A stretch of 64,000 nucleotides of DNA from Kosakonia oryzae (GCF_001658025.2 NZ_CP014007.2:1674001-1738000); one strand, 5' to 3'. Shown: positions 19,679 through 31,038, numbered from the stretch's first letter. Notes: generated by a model not told the origin, from the letters alone. Translations and numbers: made by a program.

Positions 19679-22405
19679 ATGGCTACTATTCATGTAGACG
19701 GCAAAGAATACGAGGTAAACGGAGCAGACAACCTTCTTGAGGCTTGTCTCTCCTTAGGCCTTGATATTCCTTATTTTTGCTGGCATCCGGCGCTGGGGAG
19801 CGTGGGTGCGTGCCGCCAGTGTGCGGTGAAGCAATATCAAAACGCGGAAGACACGCGTGGCCGCCTGGTGATGTCCTGTATGACACCGGCATCCGACGGT
19901 ACTTTTATTTCTATTGATGACGATGAAGCGAAGCAGTTCCGTGAGAGCGTAGTGGAATGGTTAATGACCAACCACCCGCACGATTGCCCGGTCTGCGAAG
20001 AGGGCGGCAACTGCCACTTGCAGGATATGACCGTTATGACCGGTCACAGCTTCCGTCGCTATCGTTTTACCAAACGTACTCACCGTAATCAGGATCTCGG
20101 TCCGTTCATCTCACACGAAATGAACCGCTGCATTGCCTGCTATCGCTGCGTGCGTTATTACAAAGACTACGCAGACGGCACGGATCTTGGCGTGTATGGC
20201 GCGCACGATAACGTCTACTTTGGGCGTCCGGAAGATGGCACGCTGGAAAGCGAGTTCTCCGGTAACCTGGTAGAAATCTGCCCAACTGGCGTCTTCACCG
20301 ACAAAACGCACTCCGAACGTTACAACCGTAAGTGGGACATGCAATTTGCGCCGAGCATCTGCCAGCAGTGCTCGCTGGGTTGCAACACCAGCCCGGGTGA
20401 ACGTTATGGCGAGCTGCGCCGCATCGAAAACCGTTACAACGGTACCGTTAACCACTACTTCCTTTGCGACCGTGGCCGTTTCGGTTATGGCTATGTCAAC
20501 CTGAAAGACAGACCGCGTCAGCCGGTACAACGCCGTGGCGACGATCTAATCACCCTGAATGCCGAGCAAGCAATGCAGGGCGCGGCGGATATTCTGCGTC
20601 AGTCGAAGAAAGTAATTGGTATCGGTTCTCCTCGCGCCAGCGTAGAGAGCAACTTTGCCCTGCGCGCGCTGGTCGGTGCGGATAATTTCTACACCGGCAT
20701 CGCCAAAGGCGAGCAGGAACGTCTGGAGCTGGCGCTGAAAGTGCTGCGCGAAGGCGGTATCCGTACCCCGACGCTGCGTGAAATTGAATCTTACGATGCG
20801 GTACTGATTCTCGGCGAAGACATTACGCAGACCGGCGCGCGTGTTGCGCTGGCGGTGCGTCAGGCCGTGAAAGGCAAAGCCCGCGAAATGGCGGCGGCGC
20901 AGAAAGTCGCCGACTGGCAGATTGCGGCGATCATGAACATTGGTCAGCGCGCCAAACATCCGCTGTTTGTTACCAACGTCGACAGCACCCGTCTGGACGA
21001 TATCGCCGCGTGGACCTATTGCGCGCCGGTTGAAGATCAGGCGCGTTTAGGTTTCGCCATCGCCCACGCACTGGATGAGACGGCGCCAGCGGTTGACGGT
21101 CTGAGCAGCGACCTGAAAAACAAAATTGATGTGATTGTCCAGGCACTGGCCGGAGCGAAGAAACCGCTAATTATCTCCGGCACAAACGCCGGTAGTGCGG
21201 AAGTGATTCAGGCGGCTGCCAACGTGGCAAAAGCGCTGAAAGGGCGCGGTGCCGATGTCGGCATCACTATGATTGCCCGTTCGGTCAACAGCATGGGCCT
21301 CGGCCTGATTGGCGGCGGCAGCCTTGATGATGCGCTGGCGGAGCTGGAAGCGGGCCATGCTGATGCTGTCGTAGTGTTGGAAAATGACCTGCACCGCCAT
21401 GCTTCCGCTGCACGCGTTGATGCTGCGCTGGCGAAAGCGCCACTGGTGCTGGTGATCGATCATCAGCGTACGGCAATCATGGAGCAGGCTCATCTGGTGC
21501 TCTCCGCTGCCAGCTTTGCAGAAAGTGACGGTACGGTAATCAACAACGAAGGCCGCGCCCAGCGTTTCTTCCAGGTTTACGATCCGGCCTATTACGACAG
21601 CAAAACCATTATGCTGGAGAGCTGGCGCTGGCTGCATTCACTGCACAGCACCGTTGAAAACCGTGAAGTGGACTGGACACAGCTTGACCATGTGATTGAC
21701 GCTGCCGTTGAAGCGTTGCCGCAACTGGCGGGCATTAAAGAAGCGGCGCCGGATGCCAGCTTCCGCATCCGCGGTCAGAAACTGGCCCGTGAACCGCATC
21801 GCTACAGTGGGCGTACCGCCATGCGCGCTAATATCAGCGTGCACGAACCGCGTCAGCCGCAGGACAAAGACACGATGTTCGCCTTCTCGATGGAAGGGAA
21901 CAACCAGCCGTCCGCTCCGCGTTCGCAAATTCCGTTTGCGTGGGCACCGGGCTGGAACTCCCCGCAGGCATGGAACAAATTCCAGGCTGAAGTGGGTGGT
22001 CACCTGCGTTACGGCGATCCGGGCGTTCGTCTGATTGAGGCCAGCGAAAGTGGGCTGGAATACTTCACTTCCGTTCCGGGAACCTTCGAAGCGCAGGAAG
22101 GTAAATGGCGTATCGCGCCGTACTACCACCTGTTCGGCAGCGATGAAATGTCGCAGCGTTCTCCGGTATTCCAGAGCCGTATGCCACAACCGTACATCAA
22201 GCTGAACCCGGCTGACGCCGCGAAGCTTGGCGTTAACGCGGGCGCGCATATCTCCTTCACCTGGGAAGGTCAGACCATCAGCCTGCCATTGCAGGTTTCC
22301 GAAGGGCTGGCGGCAGGGCAGGTTGGTCTGCCGATGGGGATGCCGGGCATCGCGCCGGTGCTGGCCGGAGCACGTCTTGAAAATCTGCGGGAGGCGCAAG
22401 CATGA
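19679..22405 (+). CDS. nuoG: NADH:quinone oxidoreductase subunit G
   Basis: The largest subunit (908 residues from this start) carries most of the electron wire. An N-terminal ferredoxin-like domain holds [2Fe-2S] N1b ([18 protein letters not shown] and a later Cys). A His/Cys cluster N5 sits in [17 protein letters not shown]4 is in [16 protein letters not shown], and the extra N7 motif is in CQQCSLGCN. The rest is a molybdopterin-oxidoreductase fold without the cofactor. ATG 19679 was chosen over the in-frame ATG at 19673 because it gives the E. coli length and [13 protein letters not shown] and has better spacing from GGA upstream. It overlaps nuoH by 4 bases. Confidence 0.96.
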   Translation: MATIHVDGKEYEVNGADNLLEACLSLGLDIPYFCWHPALGSVGACRQCAVKQYQNAEDTRGRLVMSCMTPASDGTFISIDDDEAKQFRESVVEWLMTNHPHDCPVCEEGGNCHLQDMTVMTGHSFRRYRFTKRTHRNQDLGPFISHEMNRCIACYRCVRYYKDYADGTDLGVYGAHDNVYFGRPEDGTLESEFSGNLVEICPTGVFTDKTHSERYNRKWDMQFAPSICQQCSLGCNTSPGERYGELRRIENRYNGTVNHYFLCDRGRFGYGYVNLKDRPRQPVQRRGDDLITLNAEQAMQGAADILRQSKKVIGIGSPRASVESNFALRALVGADNFYTGIAKGEQERLELALKVLREGGIRTPTLREIESYDAVLILGEDITQTGARVALAVRQAVKGKAREMAAAQKVADWQIAAIMNIGQRAKHPLFVTNVDSTRLDDIAAWTYCAPVEDQARLGFAIAHALDETAPAVDGLSSDLKNKIDVIVQALAGAKKPLIISGTNAGSAEVIQAAANVAKALKGRGADVGITMIARSVNSMGLGLIGGGSLDDALAELEAGHADAVVVLENDLHRHASAARVDAALAKAPLVLVIDHQRTAIMEQAHLVLSAASFAESDGTVINNEGRAQRFFQVYDPAYYDSKTIMLESWRWLHSLHSTVENREVDWTQLDHVIDAAVEALPQLAGIKEAAPDASFRIRGQKLAREPHRYSGRTAMRANISVHEPRQPQDKDTMFAFSMEGNNQPSAPRSQIPFAWAPGWNSPQAWNKFQAEVGGHLRYGDPGVRLIEASESGLEYFTSVPGTFEAQEGKWRIAPYYHLFGSDEMSQRSPVFQSRMPQPYIKLNPADAAKLGVNAGAHISFTWEGQTISLPLQVSEGLAAGQVGLPMGMPGIAPVLAGARLENLREAQA

Positions 22406-23379
22406 GCTGGTTAACACCGGATGTTATCGACATTCTGCTGAGCATCCTGAAAGCAATTGTCATTCTGCTGGTGGTGGTCACCTGCGGTGCGTTCATGAGC
22501 TTTGGCGAACGTCGCCTGCTCGGTCTGTTCCAGAACCGTTACGGACCGAACCGCGTTGGCTGGGGTGGCTCACTCCAGCTGGTCGCGGACATGATCAAAA
22601 TGTTCTTTAAAGAGGACTGGATCCCGCGCTTCTCCGATCGCGTGATCTTCACCCTCGCGCCGATGATCGCCTTCACCTCGCTGCTGTTAGCGTTTGCTAT
22701 TGTGCCGGTCAGCCCGAGCTGGGTTGTGGCGGATCTGAACATCGGCATCCTGTTCTTCTTAATGATGGCAGGGCTGGCGGTTTACGCGGTGCTGTTCGCG
22801 GGCTGGTCAAGCAACAACAAATACTCACTGCTCGGTGCGATGCGTGCTTCTGCGCAAACCCTGAGCTATGAAGTGTTCCTTGGGCTTTCCCTGATGGGCG
22901 TGGTGGCGCAGGCCGGTTCATTCAACATGACCGATATCGTCAACAACCAGGCGGGCTTGTGGAACGTCATCCCGCAGTTCTTCGGCTTTGTGACCTTCGC
23001 TATCGCCGGTGTGGCGGTGTGTCACCGTCACCCGTTTGACCAGCCGGAAGCCGAGCAGGAACTGGCGGATGGTTACCACATTGAATATTCCGGGATGAAA
23101 TTCGGTCTGTTCTTCGTCGGCGAATATATCGGTATCGTCACCATTTCTGCGCTGATGGTCACGCTGTTCTTCGGTGGCTGGCAGGGGCCGTTGTTACCGC
23201 CTTTCATCTGGTTCGCGCTGAAAACCGCGTTCTTTATGATGATGTTCATTTTGATTCGCGCCGCACTGCCGCGTCCTCGTTATGATCAGGTGATGTCGTT
23301 CGGCTGGAAAATCTGTCTGCCGCTGACGCTACTCAACTTGCTGGGAACGGCGGCTGTCATTCTCTGGCAGGCGCAATAA
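22402..23379 (+). CDS. nuoH: NADH:quinone oxidoreductase subunit H
   Basis: NuoH (325 residues, about eight membrane helices) connects the membrane arm to the peripheral arm and lines the quinone tunnel. The conserved charged loop segments [19 protein letters not shown] (after helix 1) and [15 protein letters not shown] (between helices 5 and 6) carry the residues implicated in coupling quinone reduction to proton pumping. It overlaps nuoG by the ATGA at 22402 and precedes nuoI by 14 bases. Confidence 0.97.
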   Translation: MSWLTPDVIDILLSILKAIVILLVVVTCGAFMSFGERRLLGLFQNRYGPNRVGWGGSLQLVADMIKMFFKEDWIPRFSDRVIFTLAPMIAFTSLLLAFAIVPVSPSWVVADLNIGILFFLMMAGLAVYAVLFAGWSSNNKYSLLGAMRASAQTLSYEVFLGLSLMGVVAQAGSFNMTDIVNNQAGLWNVIPQFFGFVTFAIAGVAVCHRHPFDQPEAEQELADGYHIEYSGMKFGLFFVGEYIGIVTISALMVTLFFGGWQGPLLPPFIWFALKTAFFMMMFILIRAALPRPRYDQVMSFGWKICLPLTLLNLLGTAAVILWQAQ

Positions 23380-23393
23380 GGGGTGAAAAGACC

Positions 23394-23936
23394 ATGACTT
23401 TAAAAGAATTACTCGTGGGCTTCGGCACCCAGGTCCGTAGTATCTGGATGATTGGCCTGCATGCTTTCGCGAAACGCGAAACCCGTATGTACCCGGAAGA
23501 GCCAGTTTATCTGCCGCCGCGTTACCGTGGCCGTATTGTGCTGACGCGCGACCCGGACGGTTCCGAGCGTTGCGTTGCCTGTAACCTTTGTGCGGTAGCG
23601 TGCCCGGTAGGCTGTATCTCGCTGCAAAAAGCGGAGATGCAGGACGGTCGCTGGTATCCGGAATTTTTCCGTATCAACTTCTCACGCTGCATTTTCTGCG
23701 GTCTGTGCGAAGAGGCGTGCCCGACAACGGCGATTCAGCTCACCCCGGATTTCGAAATGGGTGAATACAAACGTCAGGACCTGGTGTACGAAAAAGAGGA
23801 TCTGCTGATCTCCGGTCCGGGCAAATACCCGGAATATAACTTCTACCGGATGGCAGGTATGGCAATCGACGGCAAAGATAAAGGTGAAGCGGAAAACGAA
23901 GCCAAACCTATCGACGTCAAGAGCCTGTTACCGTAA
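23394..23936 (+). CDS. nuoI: NADH:quinone oxidoreductase subunit I (N6a/N6b clusters)
   Basis: NuoI (180 residues) is a TYKY-type ferredoxin with two 4Fe-4S clusters, N6a and N6b, between NuoG and NuoB. Both cysteine motifs are intact: [15 protein letters not shown] and [13 protein letters not shown], each CxxCxxCxxxCP. An N-terminal amphipathic helix anchors it at the membrane. It is followed 11 bases later by nuoJ. Confidence 0.97.
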   Translation: MTLKELLVGFGTQVRSIWMIGLHAFAKRETRMYPEEPVYLPPRYRGRIVLTRDPDGSERCVACNLCAVACPVGCISLQKAEMQDGRWYPEFFRINFSRCIFCGLCEEACPTTAIQLTPDFEMGEYKRQDLVYEKEDLLISGPGKYPEYNFYRMAGMAIDGKDKGEAENEAKPIDVKSLLP

Positions 23937-23947
23937 GGAGAGGGGCA

Positions 23948-24502
23948 ATGGAGTTCGCTTTTTATATCTGTGGCCTGGTCGCCATCCTGACGACGGTACG
24001 CGTAATAACGCATACCAACCCGGTGCACGCCTTGCTGTATCTGATTGTGTCGCTGCTGGCCATTGCCGGGGTCTTCTTTTCACTCGGCGCTTACTTCGCC
24101 GGTGCGCTGGAGATCATCGTTTACGCCGGGGCCATCATGGTGTTGTTCGTGTTTGTGGTGATGATGCTGAACCTTGGCAATACCGTGGTCGAGCAGGAGC
24201 GCAACTGGCTGTCGCCACAAATCTGGATCGGCCCGGCGCTGCTCTCTGCGGTGCTGTTGGTGGTGATGGTTTACGCCATTCTGGGCGTCAACGATCAGGG
24301 TATCGACGGGACGGCGATTAGCGCGAAAGCGGTTGGTATTACGCTGTTTGGCCCTTACGTTCTGGCCGTGGAGCTGGCCTCCATGCTGCTGCTGGCGGGT
24401 CTGGTTGTGGCCTTCCATCTCGGGCGCGAAGACAGGGCCGGTGAAGTGCTGAGCAATCGCACCGATGACCGCGCGAAAAGAAAAACGGAGGAGCAAGCAT
24501 GA
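23948..24502 (+). CDS. nuoJ: NADH:quinone oxidoreductase subunit J
   Basis: NuoJ (184 residues) is a membrane-arm subunit with about five helices. It includes the conserved [16 protein letters not shown] helix 3, whose pi-bulge takes part in the coupling movement of complex I. The last 20 residues are charged and cytoplasmic. The gene overlaps nuoK by 4 bases (ATGA at 24499). Confidence 0.96.
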   Translation: MEFAFYICGLVAILTTVRVITHTNPVHALLYLIVSLLAIAGVFFSLGAYFAGALEIIVYAGAIMVLFVFVVMMLNLGNTVVEQERNWLSPQIWIGPALLSAVLLVVMVYAILGVNDQGIDGTAISAKAVGITLFGPYVLAVELASMLLLAGLVVAFHLGREDRAGEVLSNRTDDRAKRKTEEQA

Positions 24503-24801
24503 TCCCCTTACAACATGGACTGATCCTCGCGGCGATTTTGTTTGTTTTGGGTCTGACCGGTCTGGTTATCCGCCGCAACCTGCTGTTTATGCTAATTGGG
24601 CTGGAAATCATGATTAACGCTGCTGCGCTGGCCTTCGTGGTGGCCGGCAGCTACTGGGGACAGACCGACGGGCAGGTGATGTATATCCTCGCCATTAGCC
24701 TCGCGGCTGCGGAAGCGAGTATTGGCCTGGCGTTGCTGCTGCAACTCCATCGTCGCCGCCAGAATCTGAATATCGATTCAGTAAGTGAGATGCGTGGATG
24801 A
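24499..24801 (+). CDS. nuoK: NADH:quinone oxidoreductase subunit K
   Basis: NuoK (100 residues) has three membrane helices and resembles MrpC of sodium/proton antiporters. The membrane glutamates used in proton translocation are in [13 protein letters not shown] and [14 protein letters not shown]. It overlaps its neighbours on both sides by 4 bases (nuoJ at 24499 and nuoL at 24798). Confidence 0.97.
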   Translation: MIPLQHGLILAAILFVLGLTGLVIRRNLLFMLIGLEIMINAAALAFVVAGSYWGQTDGQVMYILAISLAAAEASIGLALLLQLHRRRQNLNIDSVSEMRG

Positions 24802-26639
24802 ACATGCTCGCCTTAACCATTATTCTGCCTTTTATTGGCTTTGTCTTACTGGCCTTTTCCCGCGGGCGCTGGTCAGAGAATCTTTCTGCAACCGTCGGTG
24901 TTGGCTCGATTGGCCTCGCGGCGCTGGTGACCGTCCTTGTCGGCGTTGATTTCTTCAACAACGGTCAGCAGGCGTTTTCGCAACCGCTGTGGACATGGAT
25001 GGCGGTCGGTGATTTCAACATCGGTTTCAACCTGGTGCTGGACGGCCTGTCACTGACCATGCTTTCGGTCGTTACCGGCGTGGGTTTCCTGATTCACATG
25101 TTCGCGTCCTGGTATATGCGCGGAGAAGAGGGCTACTCCCGTTTCTTCGCCTACACCAACCTGTTTATCGCCAGCATGGTGGTACTGGTGCTGGCGGATA
25201 ACCTGCTGCTGATGTACCTCGGCTGGGAAGGCGTGGGCCTGTGCTCCTATCTGCTGATCGGTTTCTACTACACCGATCCGAAGAATGGCGCAGCGGCGAT
25301 GAAAGCGTTCGTCGTTACCCGTGTGGGTGACGTCTTCCTCGCTTTCGCGCTGTTCATCCTTTACAACGAACTGGGGACGCTGAACTTCCGCGAAATGGTT
25401 GAGCTGGCACCGCAGCACTTCGCCAACGGCAATAACATGCTGATGTGGGCGACGCTGATGCTGCTGGGCGGTGCGGTCGGTAAATCCGCGCAGCTGCCGT
25501 TGCAGACATGGCTGGCGGACGCGATGGCTGGCCCGACGCCGGTTTCCGCGCTGATCCACGCCGCCACCATGGTGACCGCCGGTGTTTACCTGATTGCCCG
25601 TACGCATGGGCTGTTCCTGATGACACCGGAAGTGCTGCATCTGGTCGGTATCGTTGGTGCAGTAACGCTGCTGATGGCGGGTTTCGCCGCGCTGGTGCAG
25701 ACGGATATCAAACGCGTACTTGCCTACTCCACCATGAGCCAGATTGGTTATATGTTCCTGGCGCTGGGCGTGCAGGCCTGGGACGCGGCGATTTTCCACC
25801 TGATGACGCATGCGTTCTTTAAAGCGCTGCTGTTCCTGTCGTCCGGTTCGGTGATCCTCGCCTGCCATCACGAGCAGAACATCTTCAAAATGGGTGGCCT
25901 GCGTAAGTCGATTCCGCTGGTCTACGCCTGCTTCCTGGTCGGCGGCGCGGCGCTGTCGGCGCTGCCATTGCTGACTGCAGGCTTCTTTAGTAAGGACGAA
26001 ATCCTTGCCGGTGCGGTAGCAAACGGCCATGTCAATCTGATGATTGCCGGTCTGGTGGGCGCGTTTATGACATCGCTGTACACCTTCCGCCTGATTTTCA
26101 TTGTCTTCCACGGGAAAGAACAGATTCACGCTCACGCAGGGAAGGGGATCACCCATCATCTGCCGCTGATTGTGCTGCTGGTGCTCTCTACCTTTATTGG
26201 CGCGATGATTGTGCCACCGCTGAGAGGCGTGCTGCCAGAAACCACCGAGCTGGCGCACAGCAGCGTGGTCATGCTGGAAGTGGCGTCCGGTGCAGTTGCC
26301 GTCATCGGTATTCTGCTGGCGGCCTGGCTGTGGCTGGGTAAACGTACGCTGGTGCACTCGATTGCCAACAGCGCGACAGGTCGTTTCTTCGGGACCTGGT
26401 GGTTCAATGCCTGGGGCTTCGATGCGCTGTACGACCGCATCTTCGTGAAGCCGTATCTTGGCATTGCCTGGCTGCTGAAGAGCGATCCGCTGAATGCGCT
26501 GATGAACATTCCGGCGATCCTGTCGCGCTTTGCAGGCAAAGGGCTGCTGTTTAGCGAGAACGGGTATCTGCGCTGGTATGTCGCGTCAATGAGCATTGGT
26601 GCTGTCGTAGTGCTGGCGTTGCTGATGGTATTGCGCTGA
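24798..26639 (+). CDS. nuoL: NADH:quinone oxidoreductase subunit L (proton channel)
   Basis: NuoL (613 residues, about 16 membrane helices) is the distal antiporter-like proton channel. It ends with the long lateral helix that runs along the membrane arm. The conserved Glu in [14 protein letters not shown], the Lys in [20 protein letters not shown] and the [12 protein letters not shown] segment are present. After the stop lies the largest gap in the operon (237 bases), which holds a REP and an ERIC-like element before nuoM. Confidence 0.97.
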   Translation: MNMLALTIILPFIGFVLLAFSRGRWSENLSATVGVGSIGLAALVTVLVGVDFFNNGQQAFSQPLWTWMAVGDFNIGFNLVLDGLSLTMLSVVTGVGFLIHMFASWYMRGEEGYSRFFAYTNLFIASMVVLVLADNLLLMYLGWEGVGLCSYLLIGFYYTDPKNGAAAMKAFVVTRVGDVFLAFALFILYNELGTLNFREMVELAPQHFANGNNMLMWATLMLLGGAVGKSAQLPLQTWLADAMAGPTPVSALIHAATMVTAGVYLIARTHGLFLMTPEVLHLVGIVGAVTLLMAGFAALVQTDIKRVLAYSTMSQIGYMFLALGVQAWDAAIFHLMTHAFFKALLFLSSGSVILACHHEQNIFKMGGLRKSIPLVYACFLVGGAALSALPLLTAGFFSKDEILAGAVANGHVNLMIAGLVGAFMTSLYTFRLIFIVFHGKEQIHAHAGKGITHHLPLIVLLVLSTFIGAMIVPPLRGVLPETTELAHSSVVMLEVASGAVAVIGILLAAWLWLGKRTLVHSIANSATGRFFGTWWFNAWGFDALYDRIFVKPYLGIAWLLKSDPLNALMNIPAILSRFAGKGLLFSENGYLRWYVASMSIGAVVVLALLMVLR

Positions 26640-26640
26640 G

Positions 26641-26680
26641 TTTGTGGGCCGGCTGACGCTACGCTTATCCGGCTTACAAA
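26641..26680. repeat. REP element in the nuoL-nuoM gap
   Basis: TTTGT..GCCGG is followed by an inner part CTGACGCTACGCTTAT and then CCGGC..ACAAA, giving nested inverted arms in the style of the enterobacterial REP consensus. It begins directly after the nuoL stop. Confidence 0.7.
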
Positions 26681-26717
26681 CTGAAAGAGAATTTTTAGAA
26701 AATTCGTTGAAAATCAG

Positions 26718-26853
26718 GTCCGAATGGACAGGCGTTATCGGCGAAGTCAGAGTGGACACCGCCTGCGCAGAGCAACCGGAGCGTACTAAAGTACGTGAGG
26801 ATTGCGAGCACAGCCGGGGTTCGCTATGACGAGCAAGATAGCCTGAGGCGGAC
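26718..26853. repeat. ERIC-like intergenic repeat within the nuo operon
   Basis: The 136-base element is bounded by GTCCG and CGGAC, with further imperfect terminal inverted similarity (CAGGCgTTATC on the left against CAGGCTATC on the reverse of the right end). Its centre is a palindrome, CGTACT-AA-AGTACG at 26782-26795, embedded in GGAGCnTACnnAAGTAnGTGA. That spacing and most bases match the core of the ERIC (IRU) repeat, which is about 127 bp. Outside the core it diverges from classical ERIC, so it may be a variant subfamily. It has no ORF with support. Confidence 0.6.
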
Positions 26854-26876
26854 TTAAACAAGGAACAAATATCGCC

Positions 26877-28406
26877 ATGTTATTACCCTGGCTAATACTG
26901 ATTCCCTTTATCGGCGGCTTTCTCTGCTGGCAGACCGAACGCTTCGGCGTGAAGGTGCCGCGCTGGATAGCCCTGATCACCATGGGACTGACGCTGGCGC
27001 TTTCCCTGCAACTCTGGATGCAGGGCGGCTACTCTCTGACGCAATCCACCGGTCTGCCAGCCTGGCAAGAAGAGTTTAAACTGGCGTGGATCCCACGCTT
27101 CGGCATCAATATTCATCTGGCAATGGACGGTTTGTCGTTGCTGATGGTGGTGCTGACCGGTTTCCTCGGTGTGCTGGCGGTACTCTGCTCCTGGCGTGAA
27201 ATCGAGAAATATCAGGGTTTCTTCCATCTCAACCTGATGTGGATTCTGGGCGGCGTTATCGGCGTGTTCCTTGCCATCGACATGTTCCTGTTCTTCTTCT
27301 TCTGGGAAATGATGCTGGTGCCGATGTACTTCCTGATTGCACTGTGGGGCCACAAAGCCTCCGACGGGAAGACGCGTATTACGGCTGCGACCAAGTTCTT
27401 CATCTATACCCAGGCCAGTGGTCTGGTGATGTTGATTGCCATCCTGGCGCTGGTAGTGGTGCACTATAACGCGACCGGCGTCTGGACATTCGACTATGAA
27501 GACCTGCTGAAAACACAGATGTCCGACCACGTCGAATATCTGCTGATGCTGGGCTTCTTCATCGCCTTCGCGGTGAAAATGCCGGTGGTGCCGCTGCACG
27601 GTTGGTTACCGGATGCGCACTCGCAGGCACCGACCGCGGGTTCCGTTGACCTGGCGGGGATCCTGTTGAAAACCGCGGCCTACGGTTTGCTGCGTTTCTC
27701 GCTGCCGCTGTTCCCGAACGCTTCCGCAGAGTTTGCCCCCATCGCCATGTGGCTGGGCGTCATCGGTATTTTCTACGGTGCATGGATGGCGTTCACCCAG
27801 ACGGATATCAAACGCTTGATTGCGTACACCTCGGTGTCCCATATGGGCTTCGTGCTGATTGCTATCTACACCGGCAGCCAGCTGGCCTATCAGGGGGCGG
27901 TTATCCAGATGATTGCGCACGGTCTCTCTGCAGCGGGTCTGTTTATCCTGTGTGGTCAGCTGTACGAACGTCTGCATACCCGTGACATGCGTATGATGGG
28001 CGGGCTGTGGAGCAAGATTAAATGGTTGCCGGCGTTGTCGATGTTCTTCGCTGTCGCCACGTTGGGTATGCCGGGTACCGGTAACTTCGTCGGTGAATTC
28101 ATGATCCTCTTCGGCAGCTACCAGATTGTGCCGATGATCACGGTGATTTCTACCTTCGGTCTGGTTTTCGCATCGGTTTACTCACTGGCAATGCTGCATC
28201 GCGCCTACTTCGGTAAAGCGAAAAGCGAACTGGCCAGCAAGGAACTGCCGGGGCTGTCACTGCGCGAGCTGTTTATGATCCTGATCCTGGTTGTACTTCT
28301 GGTACTGCTTGGCTTCTATCCGCAGCCGATTCTGGATACCTCGCATGCCGCGATGGGTAATATCCAGCAGTGGTTTGTTAACTCTATTACTACTACAAGG
28401 CCGTAA
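26877..28406 (+). CDS. nuoM: NADH:quinone oxidoreductase subunit M (proton channel)
   Basis: NuoM (509 residues, about 14 membrane helices) is the middle antiporter-like proton channel. The conserved Glu in FFFFWEMMLVPMYFL and Lys in FAVKMPVVPLHGWLPDAHS are visible, as is the discontinuous-helix region HGLSAAGLFILCG. The start ATG 26877 reproduces the E. coli N-terminus MLLPWLILIPFIGGF; the ribosome-binding site AAGGA lies about 12 bases upstream, just outside the ERIC-like repeat. Confidence 0.97.
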   Translation: MLLPWLILIPFIGGFLCWQTERFGVKVPRWIALITMGLTLALSLQLWMQGGYSLTQSTGLPAWQEEFKLAWIPRFGINIHLAMDGLSLLMVVLTGFLGVLAVLCSWREIEKYQGFFHLNLMWILGGVIGVFLAIDMFLFFFFWEMMLVPMYFLIALWGHKASDGKTRITAATKFFIYTQASGLVMLIAILALVVVHYNATGVWTFDYEDLLKTQMSDHVEYLLMLGFFIAFAVKMPVVPLHGWLPDAHSQAPTAGSVDLAGILLKTAAYGLLRFSLPLFPNASAEFAPIAMWLGVIGIFYGAWMAFTQTDIKRLIAYTSVSHMGFVLIAIYTGSQLAYQGAVIQMIAHGLSAAGLFILCGQLYERLHTRDMRMMGGLWSKIKWLPALSMFFAVATLGMPGTGNFVGEFMILFGSYQIVPMITVISTFGLVFASVYSLAMLHRAYFGKAKSELASKELPGLSLRELFMILILVVLLVLLGFYPQPILDTSHAAMGNIQQWFVNSITTTRP

Positions 28407-28412
28407 ATCGCC

Positions 28413-29870
28413 ATGACAATTACTCCACAACACCTGATTGCGCTGCTGCCGCTGCTGATCGTCGGATTGACGGTGGTGGTTGTGATGCTCTCCATTGCGT
28501 GGCGACGCAACCATTTCCTCAATGCCACGCTGTCGGTCATCGGCCTGAACGTCGCGCTGCTCTCCCTGTGGTTTGTCGGACAGGCAGGAGCAATGGATGT
28601 GACGCCGCTGATGCGCGTCGATGGTTACGCCATGCTCTACACCGGGCTGGTGCTACTGGCGAGCCTCGCCACCTGCACCTTCGCCTATCCGTGGCTGGAA
28701 GGGTATAGCGACAACAAAGAAGAGTTTTATCTGCTGGTACTGATTGCTGCACTGGGCGGCATTCTGTTGGCTAACGCCAACCATATGGCGGCGTTGTTCC
28801 TTGGTATTGAACTGATCTCCCTGCCGCTGTTCGGGCTGGTGGGTTATGCCTTCCGCCAGAAACGTTCGCTGGAAGCCAGTATCAAGTACACCATCCTGTC
28901 TGCTGCAGCCTCTTCTTTCCTGCTGTTCGGTATCGCACTGGTTTACGCGCAAACCGGGAACCTGGCATTTGTTGCTATCGGTAAGAGCCTCGGTGAAGGC
29001 ATGCTGCACGAGCCGCTGCTGCTGGCGGGTCTGGGCCTGATGATTGTCGGTCTCGGTTTCAAACTCTCGCTGGTGCCGTTCCACCTGTGGACGCCGGACG
29101 TTTATCAAGGCGCGCCTGCGCCGGTCTCCACCTTCCTGGCGACCGCCAGCAAAATCGCCATCTTTGGCGTGCTGATGCGTTTGTTCCTCTATGCGCCGGT
29201 CAGCGAAAGTGAAGCTGTTCGTGTGGTACTGGGTCTTATCGCCTTTGTTTCCATCATCTTCGGTAACCTGATGGCACTGAGCCAGACCAACATCAAACGT
29301 CTGCTCGGTTTCTCTTCCATCTCGCACCTCGGCTATTTGCTGGTGGCGCTGATTGCGCTGCAGAGCGGCCAGATGTCGATGGAAACCGTTGGCGTTTATC
29401 TGGCTGGTTACCTGTTCAGCAGCCTCGGCGCGTTTGGCGTGGTGAGCCTGATGTCCAGCCCGTATCGCGGCCCGGACGCAGAATCACTTTACTCCTACCG
29501 TGGTCTGTTCTGGCACCGTCCTATTCTCTCGGCGGTTCTGACGGTGATGATGCTGTCGCTGGCAGGTATTCCGATGACCTTAGGCTTTATCGGTAAGTTC
29601 TACATCCTCGCCGTTGGCGTCGAGGCGCACCTGTGGTGGTTGACGGGCGCTGTGGTGGTCGGTTCGGCGATTGGTTTGTATTACTACCTGCGCGTGGCGG
29701 TGAGCCTCTATCTGAGTGCGCCGCAGCAGTTGAACCGCGATGCGCCGTCCGACTGGGCCTACAGTGCTGGCGGGATTGTGGTGCTGATCTCTGCATTGCT
29801 GGTACTGCTGTTGGGGATTTACCCGCAGCCGCTGATCAGTATCGTACAATTAGCGCTGCCGATGATGTAA
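28413..29870 (+). CDS. nuoN: NADH:quinone oxidoreductase subunit N (proton channel)
   Basis: NuoN (485 residues, about 14 membrane helices) is the proximal antiporter-like subunit. It carries the charged [13 protein letters not shown] and [21 protein letters not shown] helices and the [10 protein letters not shown] segment. It is the last gene of the complex I operon, 6 bases after nuoM, and a strong terminator follows. Confidence 0.97.
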   Translation: MTITPQHLIALLPLLIVGLTVVVVMLSIAWRRNHFLNATLSVIGLNVALLSLWFVGQAGAMDVTPLMRVDGYAMLYTGLVLLASLATCTFAYPWLEGYSDNKEEFYLLVLIAALGGILLANANHMAALFLGIELISLPLFGLVGYAFRQKRSLEASIKYTILSAAASSFLLFGIALVYAQTGNLAFVAIGKSLGEGMLHEPLLLAGLGLMIVGLGFKLSLVPFHLWTPDVYQGAPAPVSTFLATASKIAIFGVLMRLFLYAPVSESEAVRVVLGLIAFVSIIFGNLMALSQTNIKRLLGFSSISHLGYLLVALIALQSGQMSMETVGVYLAGYLFSSLGAFGVVSLMSSPYRGPDAESLYSYRGLFWHRPILSAVLTVMMLSLAGIPMTLGFIGKFYILAVGVEAHLWWLTGAVVVGSAIGLYYYLRVAVSLYLSAPQQLNRDAPSDWAYSAGGIVVLISALLVLLLGIYPQPLISIVQLALPMM

Positions 29871-29890
29871 TGGCGTATAGCGCATAAAGA

Positions 29891-29924
29891 AAAACCGCCG
29901 GGCTGCAAACCCGGCGGTTTTTTT
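29891..29924 (+). terminator. Rho-independent terminator of the nuo operon
   Basis: AAAACCGCCGGG (29891-29902) and CCCGGCGGTTTT (29910-29921) form a 12-bp perfect stem with a 7-base loop and a long T-run. The A-run on the left means it can also act on cheV from the other strand. Confidence 0.93.
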
Positions 29925-29936
29925 ATGGCGCAGAAA

Positions 29937-30962
29937 TTACTTTGCCAGTAACGGCTGTGAAGCAACCTGGTGGTGGCTAATCAGCGGGCCGCGTATATTA
30001 TTGGCCGCGCGGTCGAGCACTTCCTGAATCACTGACGAAAGCTCGTTGATTTCGAACTTCGCAACATAGCCGTCGGCCTGCACTTTACGTACGTGATCTT
30101 CGTTCGCGCTACCGGAGAGTGACGAGTGGATCACCACCGGAATGTTTTTCAGGCGCGGATCGGTTTTGATCAGACGCGTTAAAGTAAAGCCGTCCATTTC
30201 CGGCATTTCAAGATCGGTCAGTACCATGGCGATCTTATCGCTAACCGGTATACCTTCACTGTCGGCCTGCTGCGCCAGAAGCTGGATTTTCTCCCATGCA
30301 TCTTTGCCGGTGATATGCATGTCGGTCGGAATTTCCATCGAGTTGAGGCCTTTTTCCAGCATGGCGCGCGCCACTTTGGAGTCTTCCGCCACAATCGCCA
30401 CCGAGCCCGGTTTCAGATGGAATTTCTTGTCCGGTATATGATCGCCATGCACGTCGTGATCCGCAGGCACAATGTCATACAGGATCTGCTCAACGTCCAG
30501 CACCATCGCCAGGTTGTTGGTGTCCTTATCGTCATCCAGGCAGGCAATACTGGTGATGTAACGACCATTGATCGCTTTCTCCGCCGTATGCACTTGTTTC
30601 CAGTCCAGGCGAGTGATGTTATCTACCGACTCCACCGCAAAGGCCTGCACGCTACGGGCATATTCTGTGATCAACAAAATATTGAGGCCGGTCGTGGGCT
30701 TGCAGCCCGCCACCGCCGCCAGGTCAATCACCGGGATCACCTGGTCGCGGATATTGACCATCCCCATTAAGGGCGGCTTCATTCCGGCAGGGCGAGTGAA
30801 GGTGGGCATCGGCACTATTTCGCGCAATTTAAACACGTTGATGCCAAACAGCTCTGATTTCGTGGAATCTAACGACGTGCCGAGACGAAACAGCAACAGC
30901 TCAAACCGGTTCGACAGAGTAAGATTCGCCCTGTCATCGATGTCTTTCTGGAAATTATCCAT
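29937..30962 (-). CDS. cheV: Chemotaxis adaptor CheV (CheW-like domain plus receiver)
   Basis: The 341-residue protein has an N-terminal CheW-like coupling domain (about residues 15-165, with LRLGTSLDSTK-type and NIRDQVIPVIDL segments). A C-terminal response-regulator receiver domain follows (about 190-320), with the phospho-acceptor Asp in VLTDLEMPEMDG and the switch/Lys regions. CheV links chemoreceptors to CheA and is phosphorylated in adaptation. E. coli lacks it, while Salmonella and Enterobacter have it at this place. The start is the second of two adjacent ATGs (30962); GAGG is 5 bases away, and the first ATG at 30965 would add one residue. A 398-codon open frame extends upstream into rbn and is not real. 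Confidence 0.92.
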   Translation of the reverse strand: MDNFQKDIDDRANLTLSNRFELLLFRLGTSLDSTKSELFGINVFKLREIVPMPTFTRPAGMKPPLMGMVNIRDQVIPVIDLAAVAGCKPTTGLNILLITEYARSVQAFAVESVDNITRLDWKQVHTAEKAINGRYITSIACLDDDKDTNNLAMVLDVEQILYDIVPADHDVHGDHIPDKKFHLKPGSVAIVAEDSKVARAMLEKGLNSMEIPTDMHITGKDAWEKIQLLAQQADSEGIPVSDKIAMVLTDLEMPEMDGFTLTRLIKTDPRLKNIPVVIHSSLSGSANEDHVRKVQADGYVAKFEINELSSVIQEVLDRAANNIRGPLISHHQVASQPLLAK

Positions 30963-31038
30963 CATGCCCTCAATAGAAGATGCCTGCGTATATCTATTAT
31001 CGGCATGCGGTGAAAAAAATAGAGTGCCTAAATTAAAA

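Noticed and set aside
25050..26357. 435-codon minus-strand frame opposite nuoL
   Set aside because: It is extremely rich in His, Gln and Arg, as expected for the complement of a membrane-protein gene; no plausible domains.
26644..26829. 61-codon frame across the REP/ERIC-like region
   Set aside because: Composed of repeat sequence; such translations arise wherever these repeats occur and are not evidence of a gene.
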